Shown: positions 35,343 through 43,842 of the stretch, piece after piece
How positions within the stretch are numbered: the first letter of the stretch is position 1
Layout of the letters: every line of letters starts with the position of its first letter
NCBI GenBank assembly: GCA_018242525.1
Contig: JAFEBS010000074.1
Coordinates: forward strand, 1 to 64,000
Origin: Planctomycetota bacterium
GTDB lineage: Bacteria; Planctomycetota; Planctomycetia; Planctomycetales; Planctomycetaceae
DNA length: 64,000 nucleotides
Reading direction: 5' to 3'
Translations under genes and position numbers: made by a program
Notes under the pieces: model-generated
Told to the model about the DNA's origin: nothing
Database searches by the model: none
The model's input: the letters and a program-made list of their open reading frames with translations, nothing else

Positions 35343-36278
35343 CTAACCTTCCAGAGACTCGCCATCCTGGTAGCGATCGGGGTGCCAGTTGCGGGCCAGG
35401 TTGCACAGTGTCTGCAAATCGTCGTGGTTGGTACTGCAGGCGACGATGCCCGGCAGGCGCAGCATCCTGGCCTTGGGATCTAGCCAGACGTTGTCAAACT
35501 CAACCGGTTCGCCGGAATCGACGAAGACGGCATCTCCACCGTACAGGCGTGCCACGTGAGCGATCACGGGGAAGTCGTACACATTGGGAGAATGCAGTAA
35601 TGCTCCCTGGACAACTCCGCGGGCCAGTTGTTCGTATGGACGGCCCGGTAGATCGCTCAGCAGAACTCCGGTTAGTCCGGTCTGCGAAACTCGGCGGGCG
35701 GCTTCGGTGGTGCGGTGCTGGAAGCCGTTCACATAGATTTTCTTCGTTGTCGGCGGGGATCCCAGGTCGAGAGCGGGCAGGGAACGCAAGACGTCGAGTG
35801 CGGATCGTGACGGATCATCGGGACCGCACACCAGCCGGTCGCCGGTCGCTTCCAGCCAGGCCCCGTGAGGGCCCAGTTCGGGAACGAAGACGAGCGAGTA
35901 CAAGACCGACGATTTTGATCTCAGGTGCAACATCACCCCGTATCCATCGCCATCGTGATCCCGATAGATCCGCGTGCCGTCGATCGGGTCGATCCCGATC
36001 GTCAAGGGCGCGTCGGAGGGAAACAGAGTCAGATCTCCCACGGATTCTTCGGCGTCGATCCGGCAATACCGGAAAATCGGATCGGTGTCGCGTAGTGCGG
36101 AGACGATCAATTCCTGCAGACTCAAATCGGCCAGCGTCAGGGCATCCGTCCCGGCGGAACCGGACTGTTTTCCTTCCAGTCTGATGTTGTAGAGACGGAG
36201 TAACCGGGCGATACCGCCGGCCCAGCGCAGGACGTTGGGCATCTGGACTGACAGAGCCGTGATGACGAATTCCTGCAT
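35343..36278 (-). CDS. Inositol-monophosphatase-like phosphatase
   Basis: A 311-residue protein of the IMPase/FBPase superfamily. Metal-binding signatures are E77-E78 (IDAEES) and D97/D100 in DPIDGTRIY; the second family motif near YDFPVIAHVARLYGGDAVF (about 245-265) holds the C-terminal metal Asp region in a diverged form. Substrates in the superfamily range from inositol phosphate to PAP and sugar phosphates, and none can be assigned here. It lies downstream of the ATP-grasp and mch genes on the same strand, separated by 205 bp that contain a REPIN, so membership in a C1 gene group is possible but unproven. aaagg is about 8 bases before the ATG. Confidence 0.8.
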   Translation of the reverse strand: MQEFVITALSVQMPNVLRWAGGIARLLRLYNIRLEGKQSGSAGTDALTLADLSLQELIVSALRDTDPIFRYCRIDAEESVGDLTLFPSDAPLTIGIDPIDGTRIYRDHDGDGYGVMLHLRSKSSVLYSLVFVPELGPHGAWLEATGDRLVCGPDDPSRSALDVLRSLPALDLGSPPTTKKIYVNGFQHRTTEAARRVSQTGLTGVLLSDLPGRPYEQLARGVVQGALLHSPNVYDFPVIAHVARLYGGDAVFVDSGEPVEFDNVWLDPKARMLRLPGIVACSTNHDDLQTLCNLARNWHPDRYQDGESLEG

Positions 36279-36348
36279 TGGTCTACCTTTGGATTATCTG
36301 GTTCCTGACGTCGCCGGTCGGCGTTAGCCTCACTTGATCGCTGATTGC

Positions 36349-36425
36349 GTGAGCGGCAAGGCGCTAGCCGCCGGTTCTTCGGATACGATTGAAAATACAC
36401 CCGCGGCTAGCGCCGTGCGGCTCAC
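36349..36425. repeat. REPIN copy 6 (77 bp)
   Basis: B-to-A orientation like copy 1: gtgagcggcaaggcgctagc at the left, and on the minus strand gtgagccgcacggcgctagc from the right. The spacer next to the A arm reads tgtattttcaatcgta on the minus strand, a subtype shared with the two truncated copies around dtd. ATTGGCACTGAC precedes the A arm on its strand. The copy is 31 kb away from the transposase gene. Confidence 0.92.
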
Positions 36426-36483
36426 AGAGTCAGTGCCAATGGTCGCTGGCCGGTCATGCATGGTGAAGAGGAAATTCTCAGGA

Positions 36484-37383
36484 TCAGTGGTCCAGGCTTT
36501 CGAGGAAACGGGCGGCGACGTCGATGCCGGTGGCGCGGGTGAACGCCTGCCAGCCGGGGACGGCGTTGACTTCAATTACATAACAACGTCCCTGACGGTC
36601 GTACAGCAGGTCAATGCCCGCGAGATAGGTTCCGGCAGCGTCGGCGGCGCGCAGAGCGTAGTCGGATTCTAGCGCCGACGCCGAATGCAGTTCGGCGATG
36701 GCGCTCCGGGAGACATTGGTGCGGAAATCGTGTGGCGACCGGCGGCGGATCGCGCCGACCACCTGGCCATTCAGTACCAGGACCCGCACGTCGTACCCTT
36801 CGTGATCAATGAAACGCTGCAGATACAGGACCGAATCCAGGCGCATCAGCGTTCGGAAGGTTCGATGGGCCAGGTCTGGATCGCTGACGCGGACGATGCC
36901 TCGACCTTCCGCACCGAACAGCGGCTTGACGACAACATCGCGGCCCAGTTGCTCAAAGGCCGCCACCGCATCGTCCTCATGTTCGCACACGATTGTCTCG
37001 GGAACCGGCAGCCCGGCGGCCTGCAGCCGCGCGGTCGTCAGATACTTGTCGACAGCACACTCCAGCGATTTCGGCGAATTGATGATACGTTGACCGGCAA
37101 CCGCCAGTCGTCCCAACAGATCCATCCGATAGACCACCTGTTCCAGGGATCCGGGCGGCATGGTCCGAACGATGATGATGTCGAATGCCGCCAGGTTCGT
37201 GAGCGACGGGGGTGTGCGACCATCGGCCGGTGATTCGGCCAGGCAGATCGACGGCGCGGAACCGACCTGAGCCACCAGACGCTCGAAGTCCAGTCGCTGG
37301 CAGTCGTGCCGGGCCGCATCGGCTGCACGCTGCAGGTCGCGGAAGTACCAGCTTCCCTCGCTGGCGAGGATGCCTATCTTCAA
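36484..37383 (-). CDS. RimK-type ATP-grasp ligase, C1-cluster associated
   Basis: A 299-residue ATP-grasp enzyme. Typical segments are INSPKSLECAVDKYLTTARLQAAGLPVPETI (about 98-128), VVKPLFGAEGRGIVRV near 150-165, YLQRFIDHEGYDVRVLVLNGQVVGAIRR near 200-227, and CYVIEVNAVPGWQAFTRATGIDVA near the end, carrying the metal-binding E-x-N. RimK relatives add glutamate to cofactors or proteins; MptN in methanogens glutamylates H4MPT-type cofactors. Because mch lies 93 bp upstream on the same strand, ligation of glutamate or a similar group to an H4MPT-like cofactor is the most reasonable guess (inference). Confidence 0.82.
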   Translation of the reverse strand: MKIGILASEGSWYFRDLQRAADAARHDCQRLDFERLVAQVGSAPSICLAESPADGRTPPSLTNLAAFDIIIVRTMPPGSLEQVVYRMDLLGRLAVAGQRIINSPKSLECAVDKYLTTARLQAAGLPVPETIVCEHEDDAVAAFEQLGRDVVVKPLFGAEGRGIVRVSDPDLAHRTFRTLMRLDSVLYLQRFIDHEGYDVRVLVLNGQVVGAIRRRSPHDFRTNVSRSAIAELHSASALESDYALRAADAAGTYLAGIDLLYDRQGRCYVIEVNAVPGWQAFTRATGIDVAARFLESLDH

Positions 37384-37476
37384 CAGGGTTTACTCCGCCC
37401 AATTCAGACGTTCTGAAGTCTGCAGAATCTCGAAACGCGAACCCAATGCGGGCACGTCGGGCTGCTGTTGTGTCGA

Positions 37477-38427
37477 TCAGATGCCGAACGATCGCTTCAG
37501 GACATCCACATTGACCCGCCCCGCCACGTGAACTCGTCCGGAGTCGACATTCTGGATGACGATTTCCGCAGGACTGAAGAGCAGGGGATCGATCTTGTAG
37601 AAGTCGCGACCAGCCGCCTCGAAAATGTCCAGGAATGGACTTCCATATGATGCGGACGACGAGGAGGGAACGCGCTTCACGATGTCAGAAATCGACTCGT
37701 CGTCCCCGTTGACCCACAAGGTGACTCGTCCCCCGTACAGGATCGCATCATTGGTGCGACCAATCCCTTCCATGTCGTTCCTGGCAACCGGGGGCAACGG
37801 AGCACTGCCGACACCGCTGCGAACGCGATTGACGTCGAACCCCAGTTCATAGAGCTTGTGCAACGCCGTTTCGACGGAACGAGCCACCACCTGCAAGTTG
37901 CCAGCCATGCTGGATGTCGGTGCGACACACAGCACGACATTGTCCGGCTCCACTCCGGCTTCCTGAGCGATGTATTCAAAGACGTCCGGGCCGGGCAGGC
38001 GTGCGGTTTCCAGGATTCCCACGACCTGCTCCGCCACTTCGCGATACCACAGCTTGTCAAACAGGGGTTCTTTGGCGACGACCGCACGCATCGGGCCCGA
38101 CCCCATAGCAAAGAATTTGCCCACGTTGACCTGCCAGCCGGCATACTGACTGAACAGGCAGGCGGCAACGGGGGAATCGGTCTGAACCACAACCTGCTGC
38201 CAACCGATGTCGCCGAGGAGACCGGGGACGATTCCGATATCCGCCAGTCCCGACATGCAGATGGAGGCGAGTGCGCATCCCGCTTCCAGACCCCCTTCAG
38301 TTTCGATGCCAAAATCCAGTAGCAGTCCATTACCCGGCAGATCCACTTGAGCGATCCGCAGATCTTCGGGGCCGTCGGTCACGTCTTCAATCAGTTGGGA
38401 AGCCAGGTCGTTGAGTTCAAGATTCAT
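37477..38427 (-). CDS. mch: Methenyltetrahydromethanopterin cyclohydrolase (EC 3.5.4.27)
   Basis: A 316-residue cytosolic enzyme that converts methenyl-H4MPT + water to formyl-H4MPT. Characteristic segments are GIETEGGLEAGCALASICMSGLADI (about 35-59), QTDSPVAACLFSQYAGWQV, FFAMGSGPMRAV near 105-116, APTSSMAGNLQVVARSVETALHKL near 170-193, and GSAPLPPVARNDMEGIGRTNDAILYGG near 207-233. Length matches archaeal and methylotroph Mch (about 315-325). Within bacteria it is restricted to methylotrophic Proteobacteria, Planctomycetes and a few others, where it serves formaldehyde or formate conversion. It is the first gene of a minus-strand group with the ATP-grasp and IMPase-like genes. No fae, mtd or fhc genes are in this window. 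Confidence 0.94.
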   Translation of the reverse strand: MNLELNDLASQLIEDVTDGPEDLRIAQVDLPGNGLLLDFGIETEGGLEAGCALASICMSGLADIGIVPGLLGDIGWQQVVVQTDSPVAACLFSQYAGWQVNVGKFFAMGSGPMRAVVAKEPLFDKLWYREVAEQVVGILETARLPGPDVFEYIAQEAGVEPDNVVLCVAPTSSMAGNLQVVARSVETALHKLYELGFDVNRVRSGVGSAPLPPVARNDMEGIGRTNDAILYGGRVTLWVNGDDESISDIVKRVPSSSSASYGSPFLDIFEAAGRDFYKIDPLLFSPAEIVIQNVDSGRVHVAGRVNVDVLKRSFGI

Positions 38428-38857
38428 TGCAAGTCCGGAAAGGGAAGGCAGGCAGAACCACTCCGTCGGCGGGACGTCCGTCCGACGTTGTCCACCGGCG
38501 ATGTCGAATCGGACGGACAGGGGCGTCCATCCGACGGGTCGCGAATCTCGCCCATTCCATCAGATTCCGGGGCTGGCCACAATCACCGAACTTGGATTCG
38601 TGGATTCGAGCAGCTGCAGGTTTGAGATGAAAGCCGTTGCGGAGCAACGAAATGCGCCGAGTCTGGCCGGGATCCCCGGATGTCACGGATAAGCCCGGTG
38701 CCATCGGCAGGTTGTTGTTGCGCCGCAACTCTTGCTCTGGTCTTCTGATCTGTGAAATTCGCGCCATCCGTGGCGAAGAATTCGGGTTAGCAAGACGTCC
38801 GAGATCTCAACGACTTCAAGGAAACGACCGGGCTATTTGGCGGATGGCTACTCGTCG

Positions 38858-39017
38858 CTAGGGATCCTGGTTGCCGAACCAGGGTTCCGTAAACGGGTCC
38901 CAGAACGACTCGAAGGTCCACCACGGGAAACTCATCCAGATGTCCTGTGCGTCGCCCTCTGGGGAGCCGACGATCGACTTGGCGCTGTCGCCGTTGCCCC
39001 GCCAAGATGAGAATCAC
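38858..39017 (-). pseudogene. Possible small frameshifted gene after larE
   Basis: Directly after larE a GTG at 39017 opens a frame (ILILAG); removing one base in the GGGG run near 38993 would join it to a second frame that stays open to a TAG at 38858-38860. The second frame has an unusual aromatic tail beginning MSFPWWTFESFWDP and continuing FTEPWFGNQ. That aromatic composition is unlikely for random sequence, so this may be a decayed or frameshifted small gene, or an independent 25-residue peptide from ATG 38935. The rest of 38428-38857, upstream of mch, shows no gene. Confidence 0.25.
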
Positions 39018-39021
39018 GACG

Positions 39022-39852
39022 TCAGGACAAGATCGGCAACAGATTCAAGCTACCCGATCGGAAACCGTCCAGATCCAGCGTGACGTACCTGAACCCAAGC
39101 GCATGCAGTTTGGTCCGGATCTTGTCCCGCAGGGCAGGGGAGGTCAGTTGGGTGATCGCCTCGATCGGCAGTTCGATGCGGGCCAGGTCGTTCGCTTCAC
39201 AGCGGACGCGCAATTCCCGCAGGTTTAGTTCCTGTCTCAAAAACTGTTCGGCATAGTCGATTCGTTGGACTCGTTCCGGAGTGACTTCGACTCCATAGGC
39301 GATTCGACTGGAGAGGCAGGGGGTGGCGGGCTTGTCCCAGACAGGCAGGTTCCACAGTTTTGCCAGTTCCCGGACGTCCGACTTGGTGAATGCCGCTTCG
39401 ATCAGCGGTGACCGGACCTGGAACTCACCCGCCGCCTGCATTCCCGGCCGGTAATCCCCCCGGTCGTCGAGATTGGCACCGTTGACCAGCACGTCGACTC
39501 CCAGTGACGGGGCCAGTTCCGTCAGCCGGGTGTACAGTTCTGTCTTACAGAAATAACAGCGATTGACGGGATTCTGCAGGTAATTGGGATCGCTGAATTC
39601 CTGAGTCTGGATCACCTGGTGGCGGATCCCAATCTGCCGGGCCATTTCAACCGCAAGTTCCTGTTCCCCGGCCGCCAGGCTGGAACTGACGGCCGTGACC
39701 GCGACGGCGTTTTCGCCGCAGGCCAACTGGGCGGCTTTGGCCACGACAGTACTGTCAACTCCTGCGGAAAGCGCCACGGCAACGCGACCCAGCCCCTGCA
39801 GGATTCTCAGCAGTCGGTCTCGTTTCAGTTCGATATCCGTGGGTTCCGACAT
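39022..39852 (-). CDS. larE: LarE-like ATP-dependent sacrificial sulfur transferase
   Basis: A 276-residue PP-loop protein with LSAGVDST (28-35) for ATP. In Lactobacillus LarE adenylates and thiolates pyridinium biscarboxylate in making the nickel-pincer cofactor of lactate racemase, giving up the sulfur of its own Cys176. Here C179 in KPATPCLSSR lies at the matching place, and NRCYFCKTELY adds C99 and C102; some homologues instead use a cluster of three Cys. larA, larB and larC are not in view, and many genomes carry solitary LarE-like proteins, so another thiolation target is possible. It overlaps by frame, antisense, only with a spurious extension of the next gene. Confidence 0.85.
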   Translation of the reverse strand: MSEPTDIELKRDRLLRILQGLGRVAVALSAGVDSTVVAKAAQLACGENAVAVTAVSSSLAAGEQELAVEMARQIGIRHQVIQTQEFSDPNYLQNPVNRCYFCKTELYTRLTELAPSLGVDVLVNGANLDDRGDYRPGMQAAGEFQVRSPLIEAAFTKSDVRELAKLWNLPVWDKPATPCLSSRIAYGVEVTPERVQRIDYAEQFLRQELNLRELRVRCEANDLARIELPIEAITQLTSPALRDKIRTKLHALGFRYVTLDLDGFRSGSLNLLPILS

Positions 39853-40146
39853 GGTGAAAACCGGTCATTTCGGGAGCAGGAGACAAAATCGCGAACATTT
39901 TACGCAGTTCTGGGGTTTGAGATTATCGGTTTGATCGTATCATCACAATCCGTCAGCAGTTCGGGTCAGGCAAAAGGGTCCAGCCCGGCTCAGTCTGTCG
40001 CGAATGCCGATTGTGACGTATACTGTCTGGCCGTGCCTGCCGACCGTTGGAGGCGGGCTCGTTGGGTCTTGATGTCTGCTCGGCGCGGGTCTCCGACCCC
40101 GCCGGAAACGCCCGACCGCAGGTCTCCTTTTTTGCTGGAATCGAAC

Positions 40147-42006
40147 ATGCGACAAATCATTCGCGTGAGCTGCTGCTCGTTGGTGACTCTTCTCGCTGTC
40201 GTGGCGGTCGCCGCCGTCACCCCGGAACAGAAAAAAGAGATCAAGGAAATCACCAGCGAGATCAGCAAGACCTCATCGCTGATCTCCAAGAAGAAGTACG
40301 ACGAAGCCGAAACGGAACTGAAAGCGATCGACCAGCGTCTGGAGAAACTGATCAAAGACGGAATGCTCTCGGAATCAGAGCCGGCTCTCAGGCCGGTGCA
40401 TGTGCAACTGGAAAAGGCCAAGGCATTGTTTGCCAAGGGGAGCGGTCGCGGGACCGTCAGCTTCGCCAAGGACGTCGCCCCGATCTTCGTCGACAAATGC
40501 ATCGGCTGCCATACCGATGGTGAGGCCAAGGGCGGACTGCGACTGGACACGTATGCGGCGATGGAGAAGGGGGGATCCCGTGCCCTGGCGATTCCCGGGA
40601 ATGCCCAGGCCAGTTTTCTGGTGCAGAAGCTGATGACCCCCAATGCCCAGCAACGGATGCCCAAGGGTGGCGAACCCCTGAAGGATAAAGAGATTCAGAC
40701 GATCATCACCTGGATCAACGAAGGTGCCAAATTCGACGGGGCGGACAAGACCGCCGAACTGGCGTCGCTGGACAAGAAGCCCGCCGCTCCACCCCCGCGG
40801 GTCGATGTCGTGAAGGCGACCGGCAACGAAAAAGTTTCGTTCATGAAGGACATCATGCCGGAACTGATGGACACCTGCGGACGCTGCCACAATGATCGTC
40901 AAAAACGCAGTGGGCTTTCCGTCACGTCCTTCGAGAAGCTGATGCAGGGGGGAACCAGCGGTCGGGTGATTATTGCCGGCAGCCTGGAAGGGAGCCGGCT
41001 GTGGCGGCTGGTCAACGGCGACGACACTCCCGTGATGCCAGCCGGCAATCAGACCGGGATCACCCGCAAATGGTACAACAACCTGAAAACGTGGATCGAA
41101 GAAGGGGCCAAGTTCGACGGCGACGATGCCAAGAAGGCATTCCCGACTCTCGATGAACGCGAAGCGGCCGCGCTGGCGAAAATGTCTCCCGAGCAATGGA
41201 TTGAGCGTCGCAAGAAGGAAACGGCCGAACAGTGGAAGAAAACGTTCAACAACACCGAACCCAAGATTCGCGAAACTGGCGACTTCCTGATCTATGGCGA
41301 TGTCTCCTCGGAACGTTTGGAACAAATCGAAAAGTGGGCCATCGACCAGGCCGCATCGCTGAAGAGTTCGTTCGGTGTGAAGGAATCACAACTGTGGAAG
41401 GGCCGGTTGGCGGTCTTCGTGTTCAAGGATCGATTCGGCTACGAAGAGTTCAATCAGTCCGTGCATCGACGCGAGGTCCCACGTGAAGTGCAGGGGCATT
41501 CGGAGATCTCCGGAAACATGGAAGAGGCCCTGATCGCAATGCAGGACATCGGCGATGCCGCGACCGAGACCTCGCCCGGCATGCAGGTGAATGTGATTGA
41601 ACATGTCACTGGGGCATTCCTGAAGCGTGGCGGTGGCGGATTGCCGGACTGGGCGATTCGCGGGACCGGACTGGCGCTTGCCAATCAACACTCCAAGGGG
41701 AACCCCTTCCTGGCCAGCATGCCGGGGCAGGCGGCTGAGATCCTGAAAGAGGCCCGGATCGACAAGCCCGAAGACATTTTCGGCAACGGAACGTTTTCGC
41801 CAGGTGAAGTCGGACCGATCGGGTTCACGCTGGTCGACTTCATGCTGAAGCGAGGCGGTCCCGCCAACTTCGGCAAGTTCGTCAGGATGCTGCAGAATGG
41901 CGACAAGACGGACGCCGCGTTGAAGTCCGTCTATGGTGCCGACGCCAAGAGCCTGGCCCTGGCCTACGGAAACTCGCTCCCGGCAGGTAAGAAATCCAAG
42001 AAGTAG
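40147..42006 (+). CDS. Secreted protein with two planctomycete c-type haem motifs and a degenerate gluzincin-like domain
   Basis: A 619-residue exported protein. Signal peptide about 1-23. A short coiled-coil-like region follows (QKKEIKEITSEISKTSSLI), then two PSCyt1-type domains with CIGCH (C118, C121, H122) and CGRCH (C244, C247, H248), each followed by a segment ending in an EGAKFDG motif. The C-terminal part (about 360-610) reads GDFLIYGDVSSERLEQIEKW, then RLAVFVFKDRFGYEEF, then VIEHVTGAFLKRGGGGLPDWAIRGTGLALA. That order resembles peptidase-MA-like domains, but the HExxH zinc motif is missing (EHVTG in its place), so it is probably not a protease (inference). The in-frame extension back to 39619 overlaps larE antisense and is not used. 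Confidence 0.8.
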   Translation: MRQIIRVSCCSLVTLLAVVAVAAVTPEQKKEIKEITSEISKTSSLISKKKYDEAETELKAIDQRLEKLIKDGMLSESEPALRPVHVQLEKAKALFAKGSGRGTVSFAKDVAPIFVDKCIGCHTDGEAKGGLRLDTYAAMEKGGSRALAIPGNAQASFLVQKLMTPNAQQRMPKGGEPLKDKEIQTIITWINEGAKFDGADKTAELASLDKKPAAPPPRVDVVKATGNEKVSFMKDIMPELMDTCGRCHNDRQKRSGLSVTSFEKLMQGGTSGRVIIAGSLEGSRLWRLVNGDDTPVMPAGNQTGITRKWYNNLKTWIEEGAKFDGDDAKKAFPTLDEREAAALAKMSPEQWIERRKKETAEQWKKTFNNTEPKIRETGDFLIYGDVSSERLEQIEKWAIDQAASLKSSFGVKESQLWKGRLAVFVFKDRFGYEEFNQSVHRREVPREVQGHSEISGNMEEALIAMQDIGDAATETSPGMQVNVIEHVTGAFLKRGGGGLPDWAIRGTGLALANQHSKGNPFLASMPGQAAEILKEARIDKPEDIFGNGTFSPGEVGPIGFTLVDFMLKRGGPANFGKFVRMLQNGDKTDAALKSVYGADAKSLALAYGNSLPAGKKSKK

Positions 42007-42021
42007 GCGGCTCAAAACACG

Positions 42022-42092
42022 AGCCCGACGCGCGAGCGAGGGATTCGTCGATGGGTGTCCAATTCGATCATCCCTCGCTCGCGCGTCGGGCT
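42022..42092. repeat. Perfect 22-bp inverted repeat, ACTAGCCCG family
   Basis: agcccgacgcgcgagcgagg(ga) at 42022-42043 is perfectly inverted at 42071-42092, loop 27 bp, 13 bp after the preceding stop. The minus-strand arm begins ACTAGCCCGACGCGCGAGCGAG, comparable with ACTAGCCCGCCGCTCCAGCAAG at 18797. It could also terminate transcription. Confidence 0.85.
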
Positions 42093-42155
42093 AGTATCTC
42101 AAGTTTATCCAATTCGATTTCGTAACACACTCCCTTTTACTTGCCCATCCCGATC

Positions 42156-43265
42156 ATGACACAACAGAACCGCGCCCGTGATGTGATTGTCACTGGCGGC
42201 GGTGTGATCGGATTGTCGATTGCCTGGGAACTCGCTCGGCACGGCATCCAGGTTCGCGTGCTGGAGCAAGGGAGCTTTGGTCAGGAAGCCAGTTGGGCGG
42301 GCGCGGGAATGTTGCCTCCCGGAAATCCCGATGTGGCGCAAACGGCGGAAGCCCGGTTGCGGGCCGCCAGCCACCAGTTGTGGCCCGAATGGACTCAGCG
42401 TCTGCGGGACCAGACAGGCATCGACAACGGTTTTCATCGCTGTGGAGGTGTCGAAGTCCGGCTGCCTGGTTCCCTCGAATCACTCGAAGAAAAAATCGCT
42501 GTGTGGCGGGCCGAAGGAGTCATCGCGGTCCCGCTGAATTCCAGCGAGTTGTTCCATCGCATCCCCGTTCTGAATCCCGAGATCACCGACGGCTACCTGT
42601 TGCCAGAACTGGGGCAGGTTCGAAATCCACGCCATCTGAAGGCGCTGTATCAGGCCTGTGTCCAGGCCGGTGTCGACCTGCGGGCCGGTAGCCCCGTGAT
42701 CGATTTCACGTGGTCCGGCGAACGCGTCACGGCGGTTAAGACGCTCGCCGAAGAACATCGGGCGGATGAAGTCATCGTGGCCGGGGGGGCCTGGTCCCGC
42801 AACCTGATGCAACGCGCGGGGCACGATCAATTGTTTGAACCGGTGCGAGGCCAGATCGTCCTGTTGGAAACCCAATCGTCATTGTTTCGGCACGTGATCG
42901 AAGTCGGTGCCCGGTACTTGGTCCCACGCTTGGATGGCCGGGTGTTGGTCGGCTCCACGGAAGAACGCGTCGGCTTTCAGAAGCGGACAACGGCGACCGG
43001 AATTGCCGGGTTGATCGAGTTCGCTCGCCAGTTGGTTCCGGCCCTGGGTGACGCTCGTGTGGAACGATGCTGGGCAGGCCTGCGTCCGTATGCGCCGGGT
43101 GGTCTGCCCCGGATCGGTCGCGTTCCCGGAACGGCCAATCTGATCCTGGCCGCCGGTCATTTCCGGGCCGGCTTGCAGTTGTCTCCGATGACCGCCGTCC
43201 TAATCCGCGAATTGATTCTTGGGCAGTCCAGCCACGAGTGGGCAGGGGAACTGGCCCCGCTTTGA
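42156..43265 (+). CDS. thiO: Glycine oxidase ThiO
   Basis: A 369-residue FAD-dependent amine oxidase of the DAO family. FAD-binding GGGVIGLSIAWELARHG is at about residues 12-28 and ASWAGAGMLPP near 46-56, typical of ThiO; the C-terminal block WAGLRPYAPGGLPRIGRVPG...LILAAGHFRAGLQLSPMTA closes the flavin site. ThiO oxidises glycine to the imine used in thiazole synthesis for thiamine. No other thi gene is adjacent. An in-frame TTG at 42141 precedes ATG 42156; the ATG is preferred. Followed by dtd on the same strand, separated by a truncated REP copy. Confidence 0.88.
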   Translation: MTQQNRARDVIVTGGGVIGLSIAWELARHGIQVRVLEQGSFGQEASWAGAGMLPPGNPDVAQTAEARLRAASHQLWPEWTQRLRDQTGIDNGFHRCGGVEVRLPGSLESLEEKIAVWRAEGVIAVPLNSSELFHRIPVLNPEITDGYLLPELGQVRNPRHLKALYQACVQAGVDLRAGSPVIDFTWSGERVTAVKTLAEEHRADEVIVAGGAWSRNLMQRAGHDQLFEPVRGQIVLLETQSSLFRHVIEVGARYLVPRLDGRVLVGSTEERVGFQKRTTATGIAGLIEFARQLVPALGDARVERCWAGLRPYAPGGLPRIGRVPGTANLILAAGHFRAGLQLSPMTAVLIRELILGQSSHEWAGELAPL

Positions 43266-43289
43266 GGAACAGATCGACTCCCCAGTCCT

Positions 43290-43330
43290 GTGAGCCGCAA
43301 GGCGCTAGCTGCGGGTGTATTCTCTGTCGT
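43290..43330 (+). repeat. Truncated REPIN copy 7 (A arm only)
   Basis: Reads gtgagccgcaaggcgctagc then tgcgggtgtattct...gtcgta, i.e. the A arm plus the beginning of the spacer subtype of copy 6, with no B arm following. It lies in direct orientation with copy 8; the two bracket the dtd gene 553 bp apart. Confidence 0.8.
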
Positions 43331-43375
43331 ATTCAGATTCGGTCTCCGTCGGACAATATGAAAGGTGGCATGAGC

Positions 43376-43825
43376 ATGCGAGCGGTCGTGCAGAGGGTCT
43401 CGCGAGCCAAAGTCACTGTGGCTGGCGAGATCACGGGCGAGATCGGACTGGGGTTGATGGTTCTGTTGGGGGTCGCCGATGAGGACACTGCCGAAGACGC
43501 CCGGTACCTGGCCGAAAAGCTGGTTGGCCTGAGGATCTTTCCGGACGACGAGGGAAAGATGAACCGGTCACTGGCCGAGGCCGGTGGGGCGATGCTGGTT
43601 GTCAGCCAGTTCACGTTGTTGGGAGATTGCCGCAAGGGAAAACGCCCCAGCTTCATCAAAGCGGCGCGTCCCGAAGCGGCGGTCGGCCTGTACAACACCC
43701 TGGTGGCCGAAGTCCGCGGCCGGGGAATCACGGTCGCAACCGGGCGATTCCAGGAACAGATGGATGTCGAACTGGTGAACGACGGCCCGGTCACCCTGCT
43801 GCTGGACAGCCGGAAAGAATTTTGA
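43376..43825 (+). CDS. dtd: D-aminoacyl-tRNA deacylase
   Basis: A 149-residue enzyme that hydrolyses D-amino acids mischarged on tRNA. It begins MRAVVQRVSRAKVTVAGEITGEIGLGLMVLLGVA; the catalytic Thr region reads LVVSQFTLLGDCRKGKRPSF (about 75-94) and the Gly-Pro motif is NDGPVTLLLDS near the end. Length is normal (145-150). Start ATG 43376 has aaaggtgg at a proper distance; ATGs at 43358 and 43370 are in frame but less well placed. It is bracketed by two truncated REP copies in direct orientation. Confidence 0.95.
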   Translation: MRAVVQRVSRAKVTVAGEITGEIGLGLMVLLGVADEDTAEDARYLAEKLVGLRIFPDDEGKMNRSLAEAGGAMLVVSQFTLLGDCRKGKRPSFIKAARPEAAVGLYNTLVAEVRGRGITVATGRFQEQMDVELVNDGPVTLLLDSRKEF

Positions 43826-43842
43826 TTTGGATTTGGACTCCT

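Noticed and set aside
39619..40146. Upstream in-frame extension of the di-haem-motif protein
   Set aside because: It overlaps larE on the opposite strand, and a clear signal peptide begins at 40147.
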